Origin: Candidatus Liptonbacteria bacterium RIFOXYD1_FULL_36_11
GTDB taxonomy: Bacteria > Patescibacteriota > Minisyncoccia > UBA6257 > XYB1-36-10
Assembly (NCBI GenBank): GCA_001821375.1
Contig: MHLG01000029.1
Coordinates: forward strand, 19,282-24,474
Direction: 5' to 3'
Length of the DNA: 5,193 nt
The notes under the pieces are model-generated. The model worked only from the letters and a program-made list of their open reading frames with translations. It did not search any database and was not told the DNA's origin. This document shows positions 1 through 5,133 of this stretch, in pieces; positions within the stretch are counted from its first letter, which is position 1, and each line of letters begins with the position of its first letter. The translations under genes were made by a program, and so were the position numbers.

Positions 1-2
1 TT

Positions 3-59
3 TTAAAATTTTGCCGCAAGTGCAGAAAAAGAACGAAACATAAAGAGAAAAAGAAATAA
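3..59 (+). CDS. rpmG: Ribosomal protein L33, C-terminal end (partial; starts before the window)
   Basis: The frame from base 3 to the TAA at 57-59 gives 18 residues, LKFCRKCRKRTKHKEKKK. This matches the end of bacterial 50S protein L33: a Leu-Lys-aromatic lead-in, a C-x-x-C knuckle (the second half of the zinc ribbon in zinc-binding L33 forms) and a basic tail around R-K-x-T-x-H-K-E. L33 is a small protein of the large ribosomal subunit near the E site. Only the tail is visible, so the first C-x-x-C pair and the start lie upstream. A terminator follows 18 bases after the stop and tRNA-Trp lies beyond it, a neighbour often found next to rpmG in bacteria, which strengthens the call. The other two frames here give shorter peptides with no recognisable family. 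Confidence 0.8.
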   Translation, partial: LKFCRKCRKRTKHKEKKK

Positions 60-72
60 AAGTAGAAGCATA

Positions 73-107
73 AAAGAGCCGCCAAAAAACAAGGCGGCTT
101 TTTGTTT
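73..107 (+). terminator. Intrinsic terminator of rpmG
   Basis: AGCCGCC (77-83) pairs with GGCGGCT (93-99) around a 9-nt A-rich loop, followed by a T run (99-103, then TTT at 105-107). A-T and G-T pairs extend the stem outward to 73/103. It lies just after the L33 stop and ahead of the tRNA-Trp promoter, so it should separate the two transcripts. The A run on the left side is short, so termination on the - strand would be weaker. Confidence 0.88.
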
Positions 108-134
108 GAAAAAAAACAGCGAAAGTGTTATTTT
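106..134 (+). promoter_or_regulatory. Predicted promoter of tRNA-Trp
   Basis: TTGAAA (106-111), a 17-nt spacer, then TATTTT (129-134), with TG at 126-127 giving an extended -10. Transcription would start near 141, a few bases before the tRNA at 145. The -35 box partly overlaps the T tract of the rpmG terminator. The assignment rests on consensus matching only. Confidence 0.5.
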
Positions 135-144
135 ATGGGTGTTT

Positions 145-215
145 GGGTCTATAGTTCAATGGCAGAATGGCGGTCTCCAAAACCGCTGATCTAGGTTCGA
201 ATCCTAGTAGGCCCG
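145..215 (+). tRNA. trnW: tRNA-Trp (anticodon CCA)
   Basis: A full cloverleaf can be folded. The acceptor stem is GGGTCTA (145-151) with TAGGCCC (208-214), containing one T-G pair. The D stem is GTTC/GAAT (154-157/165-168). The anticodon stem is GCGGT/ACCGC (170-174/182-186) with loop CTCCAAA and anticodon CCA at 177-179. The T arm is CTAGG-TTCGAAT-CCTAG (191-207), and the discriminator base is G215, as usual for bacterial tRNA-Trp. The bases after it are CAA, so the 3' CCA is not encoded and must be added by tRNA nucleotidyltransferase. Anticodon CCA reads UGG only, which argues against UGA being read as Trp. Confidence 0.96.
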
Positions 216-225
216 CAAATTAGGT

Positions 226-256
226 TTGGATTCTAAAAAAGTATAGAAACGATAAT
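226..256 (+). promoter_or_regulatory. Possible promoter of the nuclease-like gene
   Basis: TTGGAT (226-231) lies 19 nt before GATAAT (251-256), which differs from the -10 consensus by one base. A start near 263 would leave a leader of only about 10 nt before the GTG at 273. The spacer is long and the region is so AT-rich that chance matches are likely. Read-through from tRNA-Trp is an equally good explanation, because no terminator is visible between the tRNA and the gene. Confidence 0.25.
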
Positions 257-272
257 AATTTTCAAAAATAAT

Positions 273-821
273 GTGATACAAACTAATGAAAAGAACTATA
301 AACTATTGTTAATAAAACAACTAAATTATATTAAAGGTGGGTGGATTAATGGTGATAGTAATAAAAAAAATGTTAAAAATAAAACAGCTGATATAGTAAA
401 TCATAGTTTAAAATTTGCGATGGAGATTAAAGATGATACAAAATCAAGTGAAAATAGTTGTGATTTAAAGCTAATGAATCAGCGCTACGCGGATCGTGTT
501 AAGTCAGCAAGCAATAAATTTAGTATTTATAGTGGTTATAAAACTCTTCTTATTATTCGTACAGAATTTCCAATACCAGACATTATTTATTATGCGATTT
601 TAGGATTAGATACTTATAATAAAAACATAAATAATCAGTTGGTTTACTTTGGAAAGGTTGGAAAATATTCTGATTATATATATAAACAAATTGGAGGATT
701 TCTTATTTATTCGTATCCGATTGATTGTGTAGCGCAATACTATTATTATCCAAATCCCCACGCTTTAAATTGCCGAAAAACAGATAAAGAGGAAATAAGT
801 CGTTTTTTTAAGATAATTTAA
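273..821 (+). CDS. Unrecognised protein with a PD-(D/E)XK nuclease-like core
   Basis: A 182-residue protein that I cannot assign to a named family. Residues 38-55 (TAD, a hydrophobic stretch, then MEIKDD) fit a PD-(D/E)XK active site: acidic D40 after a turn, then a beta strand ending in E51-x-K53. The order around it also suits that fold: a helix (about 8-20) before the motif, a helix with R71 and R75 (about 68-86) after it, and a strong hydrophobic strand (YKTLLIIRT, 89-97). If correct, it would be a metal-dependent nuclease, cytoplasmic, with no signal peptide or membrane segment. No partner such as a methylase, helicase or antitoxin is adjacent. The C-terminal half is Tyr-rich (YYYYP near 157-160). 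The start is uncertain: GTG at 273 has no ribosome binding site, the frame is open back to 237, and the first in-frame ATG at 420 would cut off the D40 region. The gene is markedly AT-rich (26 G+C in bases 301-420), follows tRNA-Trp closely and may be acquired. Being a real gene is likely; the nuclease role is inference. Confidence 0.6.
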   Translation: MIQTNEKNYKLLLIKQLNYIKGGWINGDSNKKNVKNKTADIVNHSLKFAMEIKDDTKSSENSCDLKLMNQRYADRVKSASNKFSIYSGYKTLLIIRTEFPIPDIIYYAILGLDTYNKNINNQLVYFGKVGKYSDYIYKQIGGFLIYSYPIDCVAQYYYYPNPHALNCRKTDKEEISRFFKII

Positions 822-864
822 GATGTTATCGATTAGATTATTAAATTTAAACCAATATAAAAAT

Positions 865-1521
865 ATGAAATTATTACTTACGTCTGGGGGGTTAACTAAT
901 AGGTTAATAGTAAATGCGTTGTTTGATTTAGTTGATAAAGAACCGCAAGACACTTCGCTAGTTTATATCCCGACGGCGGCGAATGTAGAAAAAGGAGATA
1001 AGAGCTGGCTTATTAATGATTTATATAATTTAAAGAAGCAAGATTTTAAGTCTATTGATATTGCTGATATTTCAGCGGTTGATGAAAAAATCTGGAGGCC
1101 AAAATTGGAAGAGGCTGATGTGTTATTTTTTGAGGGAGGAAATACTTATTACTTAATGGAATGGATTAATAAATCCGGTTTGGTATATCTTTTACCCGAA
1201 CTTTTAAAAAATAAGGTTTATGTGGGAGTGAGCGCTGGGAGTATGGTGACAAGTAAAGATCTAGCTCTTAGAATTTCTCAAGTTTTATATGGAGAGGATT
1301 TAGAAAGAACTGAAGATATGCTGGGACTTAATTTTGTGGATTTTTATTTTTTACCCCATCTGGATTCTCCTTATTTTAAAGAACTAAGGGAAGATTTTAT
1401 AAAAGAAAATATGAAAGGAATTTCAGATAAGATCTATGTTCTAGATGATAATTCTGCTTTAAAAGTTGTTGATGAAAAAGTTGAAGTAACAGGTGAGGGA
1501 AAATGGTTTGTGATTAACTAG
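865..1521 (+). CDS. pepE: Peptidase E-like serine peptidase (family S51)
   Basis: A 218-residue protein matching the class I glutamine amidotransferase-like fold of S51 peptidases (peptidase E / cyanophycinase group). It opens with a beta strand and SGG loop (residues 1-9). It carries FFEGGNT (88-94), typical of the family, and the nucleophile elbow G-V-S-A-G with Ser123. A PHLDS segment places His165 where the catalytic His is expected. The acidic partner cannot be assigned by eye. Salmonella PepE (about 229 residues) removes N-terminal Asp from dipeptides in the cytoplasm; a similar peptide-salvage role is inferred here. I chose ATG 865 because the family begins at the KLLLTSGG strand. The in-frame ATG at 823 would add 14 residues without family character, although it lies one base after the preceding stop and could be translationally coupled. 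Neither start has a Shine-Dalgarno site. The gene may be co-transcribed with 273-821, with no gap for a separate strong promoter. Confidence 0.85.
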   Translation: MKLLLTSGGLTNRLIVNALFDLVDKEPQDTSLVYIPTAANVEKGDKSWLINDLYNLKKQDFKSIDIADISAVDEKIWRPKLEEADVLFFEGGNTYYLMEWINKSGLVYLLPELLKNKVYVGVSAGSMVTSKDLALRISQVLYGEDLERTEDMLGLNFVDFYFLPHLDSPYFKELREDFIKENMKGISDKIYVLDDNSALKVVDEKVEVTGEGKWFVIN

Positions 1522-1562
1522 TAAGTTATTTAAAAAGTGTTACAAATTATTTTGGAAATTTT

Positions 1563-1591
1563 TTGTGCGTAAGCGAAAGTTTCGGTATAAT
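1563..1591 (+). promoter_or_regulatory. Predicted promoter of mltG
   Basis: A perfect TATAAT (1586-1591) is preceded at 17 nt by TTGTGC (1563-1568), which keeps only the TTG of the -35 consensus. Transcription would start near 1598, giving a leader of about 80 nt. The spacer contains a small palindrome, CGAAA-G-TTTCG (1574-1584), which could be an operator or chance. The rest of the 1522-1676 gap holds no ORF or clear terminator that I can see. Confidence 0.5.
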
Positions 1592-1676
1592 TTTATTAAG
1601 GTTGATAGATTTTAAGATTTTTTTGGTGGGGGTTTAAAAATTTATGCAGTTTTGAAAAAGTAAGCTGGTGGTTTTT

Positions 1677-2669
1677 ATGAGAAGAAATATAAAGTCAAAG
1701 AATTTTTTTATTTTAGCGGCGGCAGGGGTTATTTTTTTTGCGGCGGTAGTTTTTTTATATACGGATTTTTTTGGCGCTTTAAAGAGAGGAGCGGAGGCGG
1801 AGAGGTTTATTATTCCTTTAAATTTAGATGAGCCGGCAATAGTTAGCAAATTAAAAGAGGAAGGATTTATTAGAAGGGCTTTTGCATTTAATTTAGCGCT
1901 TAGTTTGGAAGGGGGGCATGGGAAAATAAAGGCGGGAGGTTATCAGATTTCCAAATCAATGAATGTTTGGCAAGTTGCCAGAACTTTAATAGGGGAGTCT
2001 TATATGAAATGGGTGGTTATTCCGGAAGGATTACGAAAAGAAGAAATAGCGGATATTTTAGCGGAAAAGCTTGACTGGAGCGAAGAGGTAAAAGAGAAAT
2101 GGATAAATGTTGATACAGCTAAAGAAAGCGATTATACAGAAGGAGTTTATTTTCCAGACACTTATCTTATTTCAAAGGACGAAGAGCCGGAAAAAGTAGC
2201 AAAGAGATTACAGGTAAAGTTTCAAGAAAAAATAAATCCTTTTTCAAAAGAGGTTTTGAAACAGAATATAAAGTGGACGACGCTTGTTAAAATAGCTTCT
2301 ATTGTGCAGAGGGAGGCGGCTGGGAAAAATGATATGCCGCTAGTTGCGGGAATAATATGGAACAGGCTTGAAAAGGGATTAAAGCTTGAGGTGGATGCTA
2401 CAGTGCAGTATGCAAGAGGAAAAACGGAAGAAGGGTGGTGGGCGCCGATAAAAGTGGCGGATAAAAAAATAAATTCTCCATATAATACATATTTAAACAA
2501 GGGATTGCCGCTGCGTCCGATAGATAATCCCGGGTTAGACGCAATAAAAGCGGTCCTTTATCCGGAAAAAACAGCATGTTTGTATTATATCCATGATAAT
2601 TCAAGGGTTATTCATTGCGCTAAAACTTATGAGGAGCATTTAGGGAATATTGAGGAATATTTGAGATAA
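1677..2669 (+). CDS. mltG: Endolytic murein transglycosylase MltG (YceG family)
   Basis: A 330-residue protein, close to the 340 of E. coli MltG. It cleaves nascent peptidoglycan glycan strands at the outer face of the inner membrane, leaving a 1,6-anhydro end and setting strand length. Seen: a basic N-terminus, one membrane anchor (about 11-28), a LysM-like region (about 45-112), then the YceG catalytic domain. Family motifs in order are IPEG (115-118), FPDTY (159-163), ASIVQREA with the catalytic Glu at 213, VAGIIWNRL (223-231), DATVQYA (240-246), SPYNTYLNKGLP (267-278), IDNPGLDAIKA (282-292) and TYEEH (317-321). All expected conserved blocks are present, so it should be active. ATG 1677 is preferred for its weak GGTGG five bases upstream; a GTG at 1668 would add three residues. 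It has its own predicted promoter and ends at a terminator, so it looks monocistronic. It is richer in G than its neighbours. Confidence 0.95.
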   Translation: MRRNIKSKNFFILAAAGVIFFAAVVFLYTDFFGALKRGAEAERFIIPLNLDEPAIVSKLKEEGFIRRAFAFNLALSLEGGHGKIKAGGYQISKSMNVWQVARTLIGESYMKWVVIPEGLRKEEIADILAEKLDWSEEVKEKWINVDTAKESDYTEGVYFPDTYLISKDEEPEKVAKRLQVKFQEKINPFSKEVLKQNIKWTTLVKIASIVQREAAGKNDMPLVAGIIWNRLEKGLKLEVDATVQYARGKTEEGWWAPIKVADKKINSPYNTYLNKGLPLRPIDNPGLDAIKAVLYPEKTACLYYIHDNSRVIHCAKTYEEHLGNIEEYLR

Positions 2670-2700
2670 AAAAAGAGGGCTCGGACGGAGCTCTAATTTT
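2668..2700. terminator. Shared bidirectional terminator between convergent genes
   Basis: AGGGCTC (2676-2682) pairs with GAGCTCT (2688-2694), with one G-T pair and a 5-nt loop. On the + strand it is followed by AATTTTG and more T's (2697-2709). On the - strand it is followed by a run of seven T's (complement of 2668-2674). It lies 6 bases after the mltG stop and 22 bases beyond the end of the - strand gene at 2717, so it can serve both. The - strand version is the stronger one. Confidence 0.7.
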
Positions 2701-2716
2701 GTATTTTATAAAAGGA

Positions 2717-3259
2717 TTAAGGAGCTAGAGACAGGGTGATAAAATCATTTTTTTCTTTGAGAGAAAACCCGATTTCGCTGTGTTCTATTTTGGCGTATTT
2801 ACACCATTTTTTGAGATCTCTTAATAGTTGAGGAATATACCATTTGAATGGCGCAGAGTAATTTCTTATTCTAGGAAATCTTAATTCTTTAAGAGTGGAT
2901 ATTGCTTCTGCTTGAGCTCCTTGAAGAATAATTTTTTGGAGTTCTTCTATATCAATACTAATATTGAGATTTTTAATGGCGTTTTTTATTTTGCTACTAG
3001 CGTTTCCATTCCATAATAGATCTGTAGCTTCTAGTACTAATACTGACCGCGCACTTGATGTTTCTGGGTCTTTTGCTTTTTCAAGTCCGAATAACAGAAG
3101 TTTTATAATTTGATGAATGAGGTCTATTTTTCCAAGACCTTCTACTTTTGTTGTGCGCGATAATAGATTTCTTACTAGAGATGATATTTTTTCTTTGTTA
3201 GTTTGTTCGTCCCATATTGGGTCCGAAAGTCCATTTTTTTTATTAATACTTTCTTTCAT
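2717..3259 (-). CDS. Unrecognised 180-residue, mostly helical protein
   Basis: I do not recognise this protein. It is 180 residues long with no signal peptide and no convincing transmembrane segment; the most hydrophobic run (LIHQIIKLLLFGLE, about 47-60) reads as an amphipathic helix. Residues 20-125 look almost entirely helical. They are followed by a basic/aromatic stretch (RFPRIRNYSAPFKWYIPQLL, 127-146), a helix with K150-K151-W-C153-K, and a C-terminal beta-like tail (FITLSLAP). There is only one Cys and no metal-binding or nucleotide-binding motif. It is the only protein gene on the - strand. The start is well supported: ATG at 3259 sits six bases after AAGGAGA. Together with a good promoter and a terminator this makes a complete single-gene transcription unit, so it is very likely real. 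A regulatory or adaptor role is conceivable but nothing in the sequence proves one. Confidence 0.75.
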   Translation of the reverse strand: MKESINKKNGLSDPIWDEQTNKEKISSLVRNLLSRTTKVEGLGKIDLIHQIIKLLLFGLEKAKDPETSSARSVLVLEATDLLWNGNASSKIKNAIKNLNISIDIEELQKIILQGAQAEAISTLKELRFPRIRNYSAPFKWYIPQLLRDLKKWCKYAKIEHSEIGFSLKEKNDFITLSLAP

Positions 3260-3265
3260 TGTTCT

Positions 3266-3272
3266 TCTCCTT
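3266..3272 (-). promoter_or_regulatory. Strong ribosome binding site of the - strand gene
   Basis: Read on the - strand, AAGGAGA lies 6 nt before the ATG at 3259. It is the only strong Shine-Dalgarno match in front of any gene in the window and fixes this start. Confidence 0.8.
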
Positions 3273-3296
3273 TTTTAGTTTTTTATTACTGGTGAC

Positions 3297-3325
3297 ATAA
3301 TAGCGTGTTTATTTTTGTTTTTCAA
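3297..3325 (-). promoter_or_regulatory. Promoter of the - strand gene
   Basis: On the - strand, TTGAAA (complement of 3320-3325), a 17-nt spacer and TATTAT (complement of 3297-3302) form a near-consensus sigma70-type promoter. Transcription would begin near 3290, giving a leader of about 30 nt that contains the ribosome binding site. Its -35 box abuts and overlaps the -35 box of the predicted + strand promoter. Confidence 0.65.
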
Positions 3326-3343
3326 GTTTTTTTGAGGTAAAAT
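3315..3343 (+). promoter_or_regulatory. Predicted promoter of the glycosyltransferase-htpX unit
   Basis: TTGTTT (3315-3320), a 17-nt spacer and TAAAAT (3338-3343). The start would be near 3350, only about 3 bases ahead of the ATG at 3353, so the mRNA would be leaderless or nearly so. No Shine-Dalgarno site precedes that ATG, which fits. The match is moderate and the region AT-rich. Confidence 0.45.
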
Positions 3344-3352
3344 TGAAAAGAT

Positions 3353-4072
3353 ATGAAAAATGTTTATCTTTCAATAATTATTCCGGCTTATAATGAGGCA
3401 AAAAGGTTGCCGCTTACTCTTATTGATATTGATAAGAAAGTGAGAGAGATGGATTTAGAGAGTTATGAGATTTTAGTGGTTGATGATGGTTCTAAAGATG
3501 AGACAGTTGAGGTAACAAAAAGGTTTTTACCGATAATCAGTAATTTAAAGATATTAGAAAGTGAAAAAAATCATGGAAAAGGAGCGGTGGTAAGAAAAGG
3601 AATGCTTGAGGCACACGGGGCAATAAGGATTTTTATGGATGCAGATAACTCCACAACGATAGATCAGTTTTTAACGATGAGGCCTTATTTTGAGGAGGGC
3701 GCGCAAGTGGTGATTGGTTCAAGAGATGTAAAAGGGGCAAAATTAGACCCGCCACAGCCTTTTTATAAGAGGATATTGGGAAATATGGGTAATTTGTTTA
3801 TACAGGCACTGGTGCTACCGGGGATTTGGGACACACAGTGCGGGTTTAAGGCTTTTACAGCTAAGGCGGCGGAAGAAATTTTTTCGCAAACAAAAGTTGA
3901 TAGATGGGCTTTTGATGTTGAAGCTTTAGTGCTGGCAAAAAAAATGGGTTATGAAATAAAGGAAATTCCAGTGCATTGGGTAAATGATTTAAGAAGCCGC
4001 GTGAAACTTTCCGCTTATATGCAAGTTCTTTTGGAAACAGTTTCTATATGGTGGAGAATAAAAAGAAAATAA
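3353..4072 (+). CDS. GT2 family glycosyltransferase, polyprenyl/dolichyl-phosphate hexose synthase type
   Basis: A 239-residue GT-A fold enzyme of family 2. Seen: SIIIPAYNEAKRL (7-19), the nucleotide-sugar site VVDDGSKDET (42-51), NHGKGAVVRKG (73-83), and the metal-binding D-A-D (96-98) followed by NST. Then come GSRD (122-125), DTQCGFKAF (160-168), RWAFDVEAL (184-192) and the closing SRVK (215-218). This order is typical of DPM1/ALG5-like enzymes, which move a hexose from a UDP- or GDP-sugar to a polyprenyl phosphate on the cytoplasmic membrane face. The lipid-linked sugar then serves envelope glycan or glycoprotein synthesis. The blocks resemble the ALG5 (dolichyl-phosphate glucosyltransferase) branch most, but the actual sugar cannot be read from sequence. 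No transmembrane segment is present; the amphipathic, Trp-rich, basic C-terminus (about 223-239) may touch the membrane. It is the first gene of a two-gene unit with htpX. Confidence 0.9.
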   Translation: MKNVYLSIIIPAYNEAKRLPLTLIDIDKKVREMDLESYEILVVDDGSKDETVEVTKRFLPIISNLKILESEKNHGKGAVVRKGMLEAHGAIRIFMDADNSTTIDQFLTMRPYFEEGAQVVIGSRDVKGAKLDPPQPFYKRILGNMGNLFIQALVLPGIWDTQCGFKAFTAKAAEEIFSQTKVDRWAFDVEALVLAKKMGYEIKEIPVHWVNDLRSRVKLSAYMQVLLETVSIWWRIKRK

Positions 4073-4077
4073 AATAA

Positions 4078-4977
4078 ATGTCTTCAATTTATACGAATAA
4101 GGAGTCAAACATAAGAAAAACTTGGGCGCTATTTTTTGGTTTTTTGGTTTTTGTAATAGGCGCGGGATGGATTTTTTCCGCGGCGCTTAACGAGCCGGGA
4201 ATTTTGTATTTTGCGGTAGTTTTCAGTTTAGTAATGAATGTTTTAAGTTATTGGTATTCGGATAAAATAGTTCTTTCTATGGCGAGAGCAAAACCAGTTT
4301 CTGAAGAAGAAAATCCGGAGCTTTATAGAATAGTAGAAAATTTAGCTATTACGGCAGGGCTTCCAACGCCAAAAATTTATATAACGCCGGAGGCGGCACC
4401 GAATGCTTTTGCAACGGGGAGAAATCCGGAGCATGCAGTAATAGCAGTGACGGAAGGAATTTTAAATAAGTTAGACAGAAGCGAGTTGGAGGGAGTTTTG
4501 GCGCATGAGATGTCACATATAGGAAATAGGGATATGTTGCTTTCTACGGCGGTAGTGGTGTTGGTGGGTTTCATATCAATAATTTCGGATATTTTTTTCC
4601 GGTCAATGTTTTTCGGGAGGAGAAATAGCGATGAAGAGCGTGGGGGAGGAGCGATAATAATGGTATTAGCGGTGGCTTTTTCTTTTCTAGCGCCGATTGC
4701 GGCGACTATTATGCAGTTAGCTATATCAAGAAAGAGAGAGTTTTTAGCGGATTCTTCCGGAGCGCTTTTAACAAGGTATCCGGAGGGTTTGGCGAGGGCG
4801 CTTGAAAAAATATCCAGCGACACGACTTTAATTAAAACAGCAAGTAATACAACGGCACATTTGTGGTTTAGTGATCCTTTTAAAGAAGGAAAAAAGACGC
4901 CGTGGTTGCATAAGCTTTTTATGACGCATCCGCCGGTAGAAGAAAGAGTGAGGGTGTTAAGAGGAATGAAGATATAG
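4078..4977 (+). CDS. htpX: HtpX-like membrane zinc metalloprotease (family M48)
   Basis: A 299-residue protein, close to the 293 of E. coli HtpX. It is an integral membrane endopeptidase that degrades misfolded membrane proteins, acting alongside FtsH in well-studied bacteria. Seen: two N-terminal membrane segments (about 15-36 and 42-60), then a cytoplasmic domain with TPEAAPNAFATGR (103-115). The zinc site HEMSH has ligands H143 and H147 and catalytic E144. Two more hydrophobic segments follow (about 155-172 and 192-213), separated by a charged loop rich in Arg, Glu and Gly. Next is SRKREFLAD with third ligand E221 and the conserved D225, and finally THPPVEERV (283-291). All catalytic residues are present. 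It starts 5 bases after the glycosyltransferase stop without a Shine-Dalgarno site, so it is probably co-transcribed and may depend on translational coupling. No heat-shock element is evident. Confidence 0.96.
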   Translation: MSSIYTNKESNIRKTWALFFGFLVFVIGAGWIFSAALNEPGILYFAVVFSLVMNVLSYWYSDKIVLSMARAKPVSEEENPELYRIVENLAITAGLPTPKIYITPEAAPNAFATGRNPEHAVIAVTEGILNKLDRSELEGVLAHEMSHIGNRDMLLSTAVVVLVGFISIISDIFFRSMFFGRRNSDEERGGGAIIMVLAVAFSFLAPIAATIMQLAISRKREFLADSSGALLTRYPEGLARALEKISSDTTLIKTASNTTAHLWFSDPFKEGKKTPWLHKLFMTHPPVEERVRVLRGMKI

Positions 4978-5009
4978 GGAGCTTTTTGGTTTAAAAATTT
5001 TTTACTTGA

Positions 5010-5039
5010 TAACTTCTTTCTGGTAAGTTAGTCTTTTTT
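5010..5039 (+). terminator. Possible weak terminator after htpX
   Basis: TAACTT (5010-5015) pairs with AAGTTA (5025-5030) around a 9-nt loop, followed by GTC and six T's (5034-5039). The stem is short and AT-rich, so it is at best a weak intrinsic terminator. It ends just 6 bases before tRNA-Ser. The same stretch contains TTGATA (5006-5011) with TAGTCT 17 nt later, a poor promoter match that could serve the tRNA. Confidence 0.35.
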
Positions 5040-5045
5040 AAAAAA

Positions 5046-5133
5046 GGAGGGTTCGCATAGTGGTCTAGTGCGCACGCTTGGAAAGCGTGTATACCGCAAG
5101 GTATCGAGGGTTCAAATCCCTCACCCTCCGCCA
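5046..5133 (+). tRNA. trnS: tRNA-Ser (anticodon GGA), with encoded CCA
   Basis: A class II tRNA. The acceptor stem is GGAGGGT (5046-5052) with ACCCTCC (5123-5129). The D stem is GCAT/GTGC (5055-5058/5068-5071). The anticodon stem is CACGC/GCGTG (5073-5077/5085-5089) with loop TTGGAAA and anticodon GGA at 5080-5082. The long variable arm ATACC-GCAA-GGTAT (5091-5104) is expected for serine. The T arm is GAGGG-TTCAAAT-CCCTC (5106-5122) and the discriminator is G5130. CCA at 5131-5133 is encoded, unlike in the tRNA-Trp of this window. It decodes UCC and, by wobble, UCU. Confidence 0.96.

Noticed and set aside
2..43. A different partial ORF end in frame 2 (stop at 41-43)
   Set aside because: It gives KILPQVQKKNET with no recognisable family, whereas the frame from base 3 matches the L33 C-terminus and fits the neighbouring tRNA-Trp.
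833..861. A separate promoter for the peptidase gene (TATAAA at 856-861)
   Set aside because: The -10-like box ends only 3 bases before the ATG at 865 and the -35 position (TTAGAT) is poor. It is most likely AT-rich chance.
765..953. Small - strand ORF across the nuclease-peptidase junction
   Set aside because: It overlaps two better-supported genes and has no start signals or family similarity.
145..1000. An integrative element using tRNA-Trp as attachment site
   Set aside because: I found no second copy of the tRNA 3' end in the window and no integrase gene, so an att pair cannot be supported.
2222..2604. Two - strand ORFs inside mltG
   Set aside because: They lie opposite conserved MltG coding sequence, have low-complexity hydrophobic translations and no ribosome binding sites, so they are antisense shadows.
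4377..4823. A 148-residue - strand ORF inside htpX
   Set aside because: It runs opposite the HtpX catalytic region. Its Ser/Ala/Ile-rich translation mirrors htpX codon bias.
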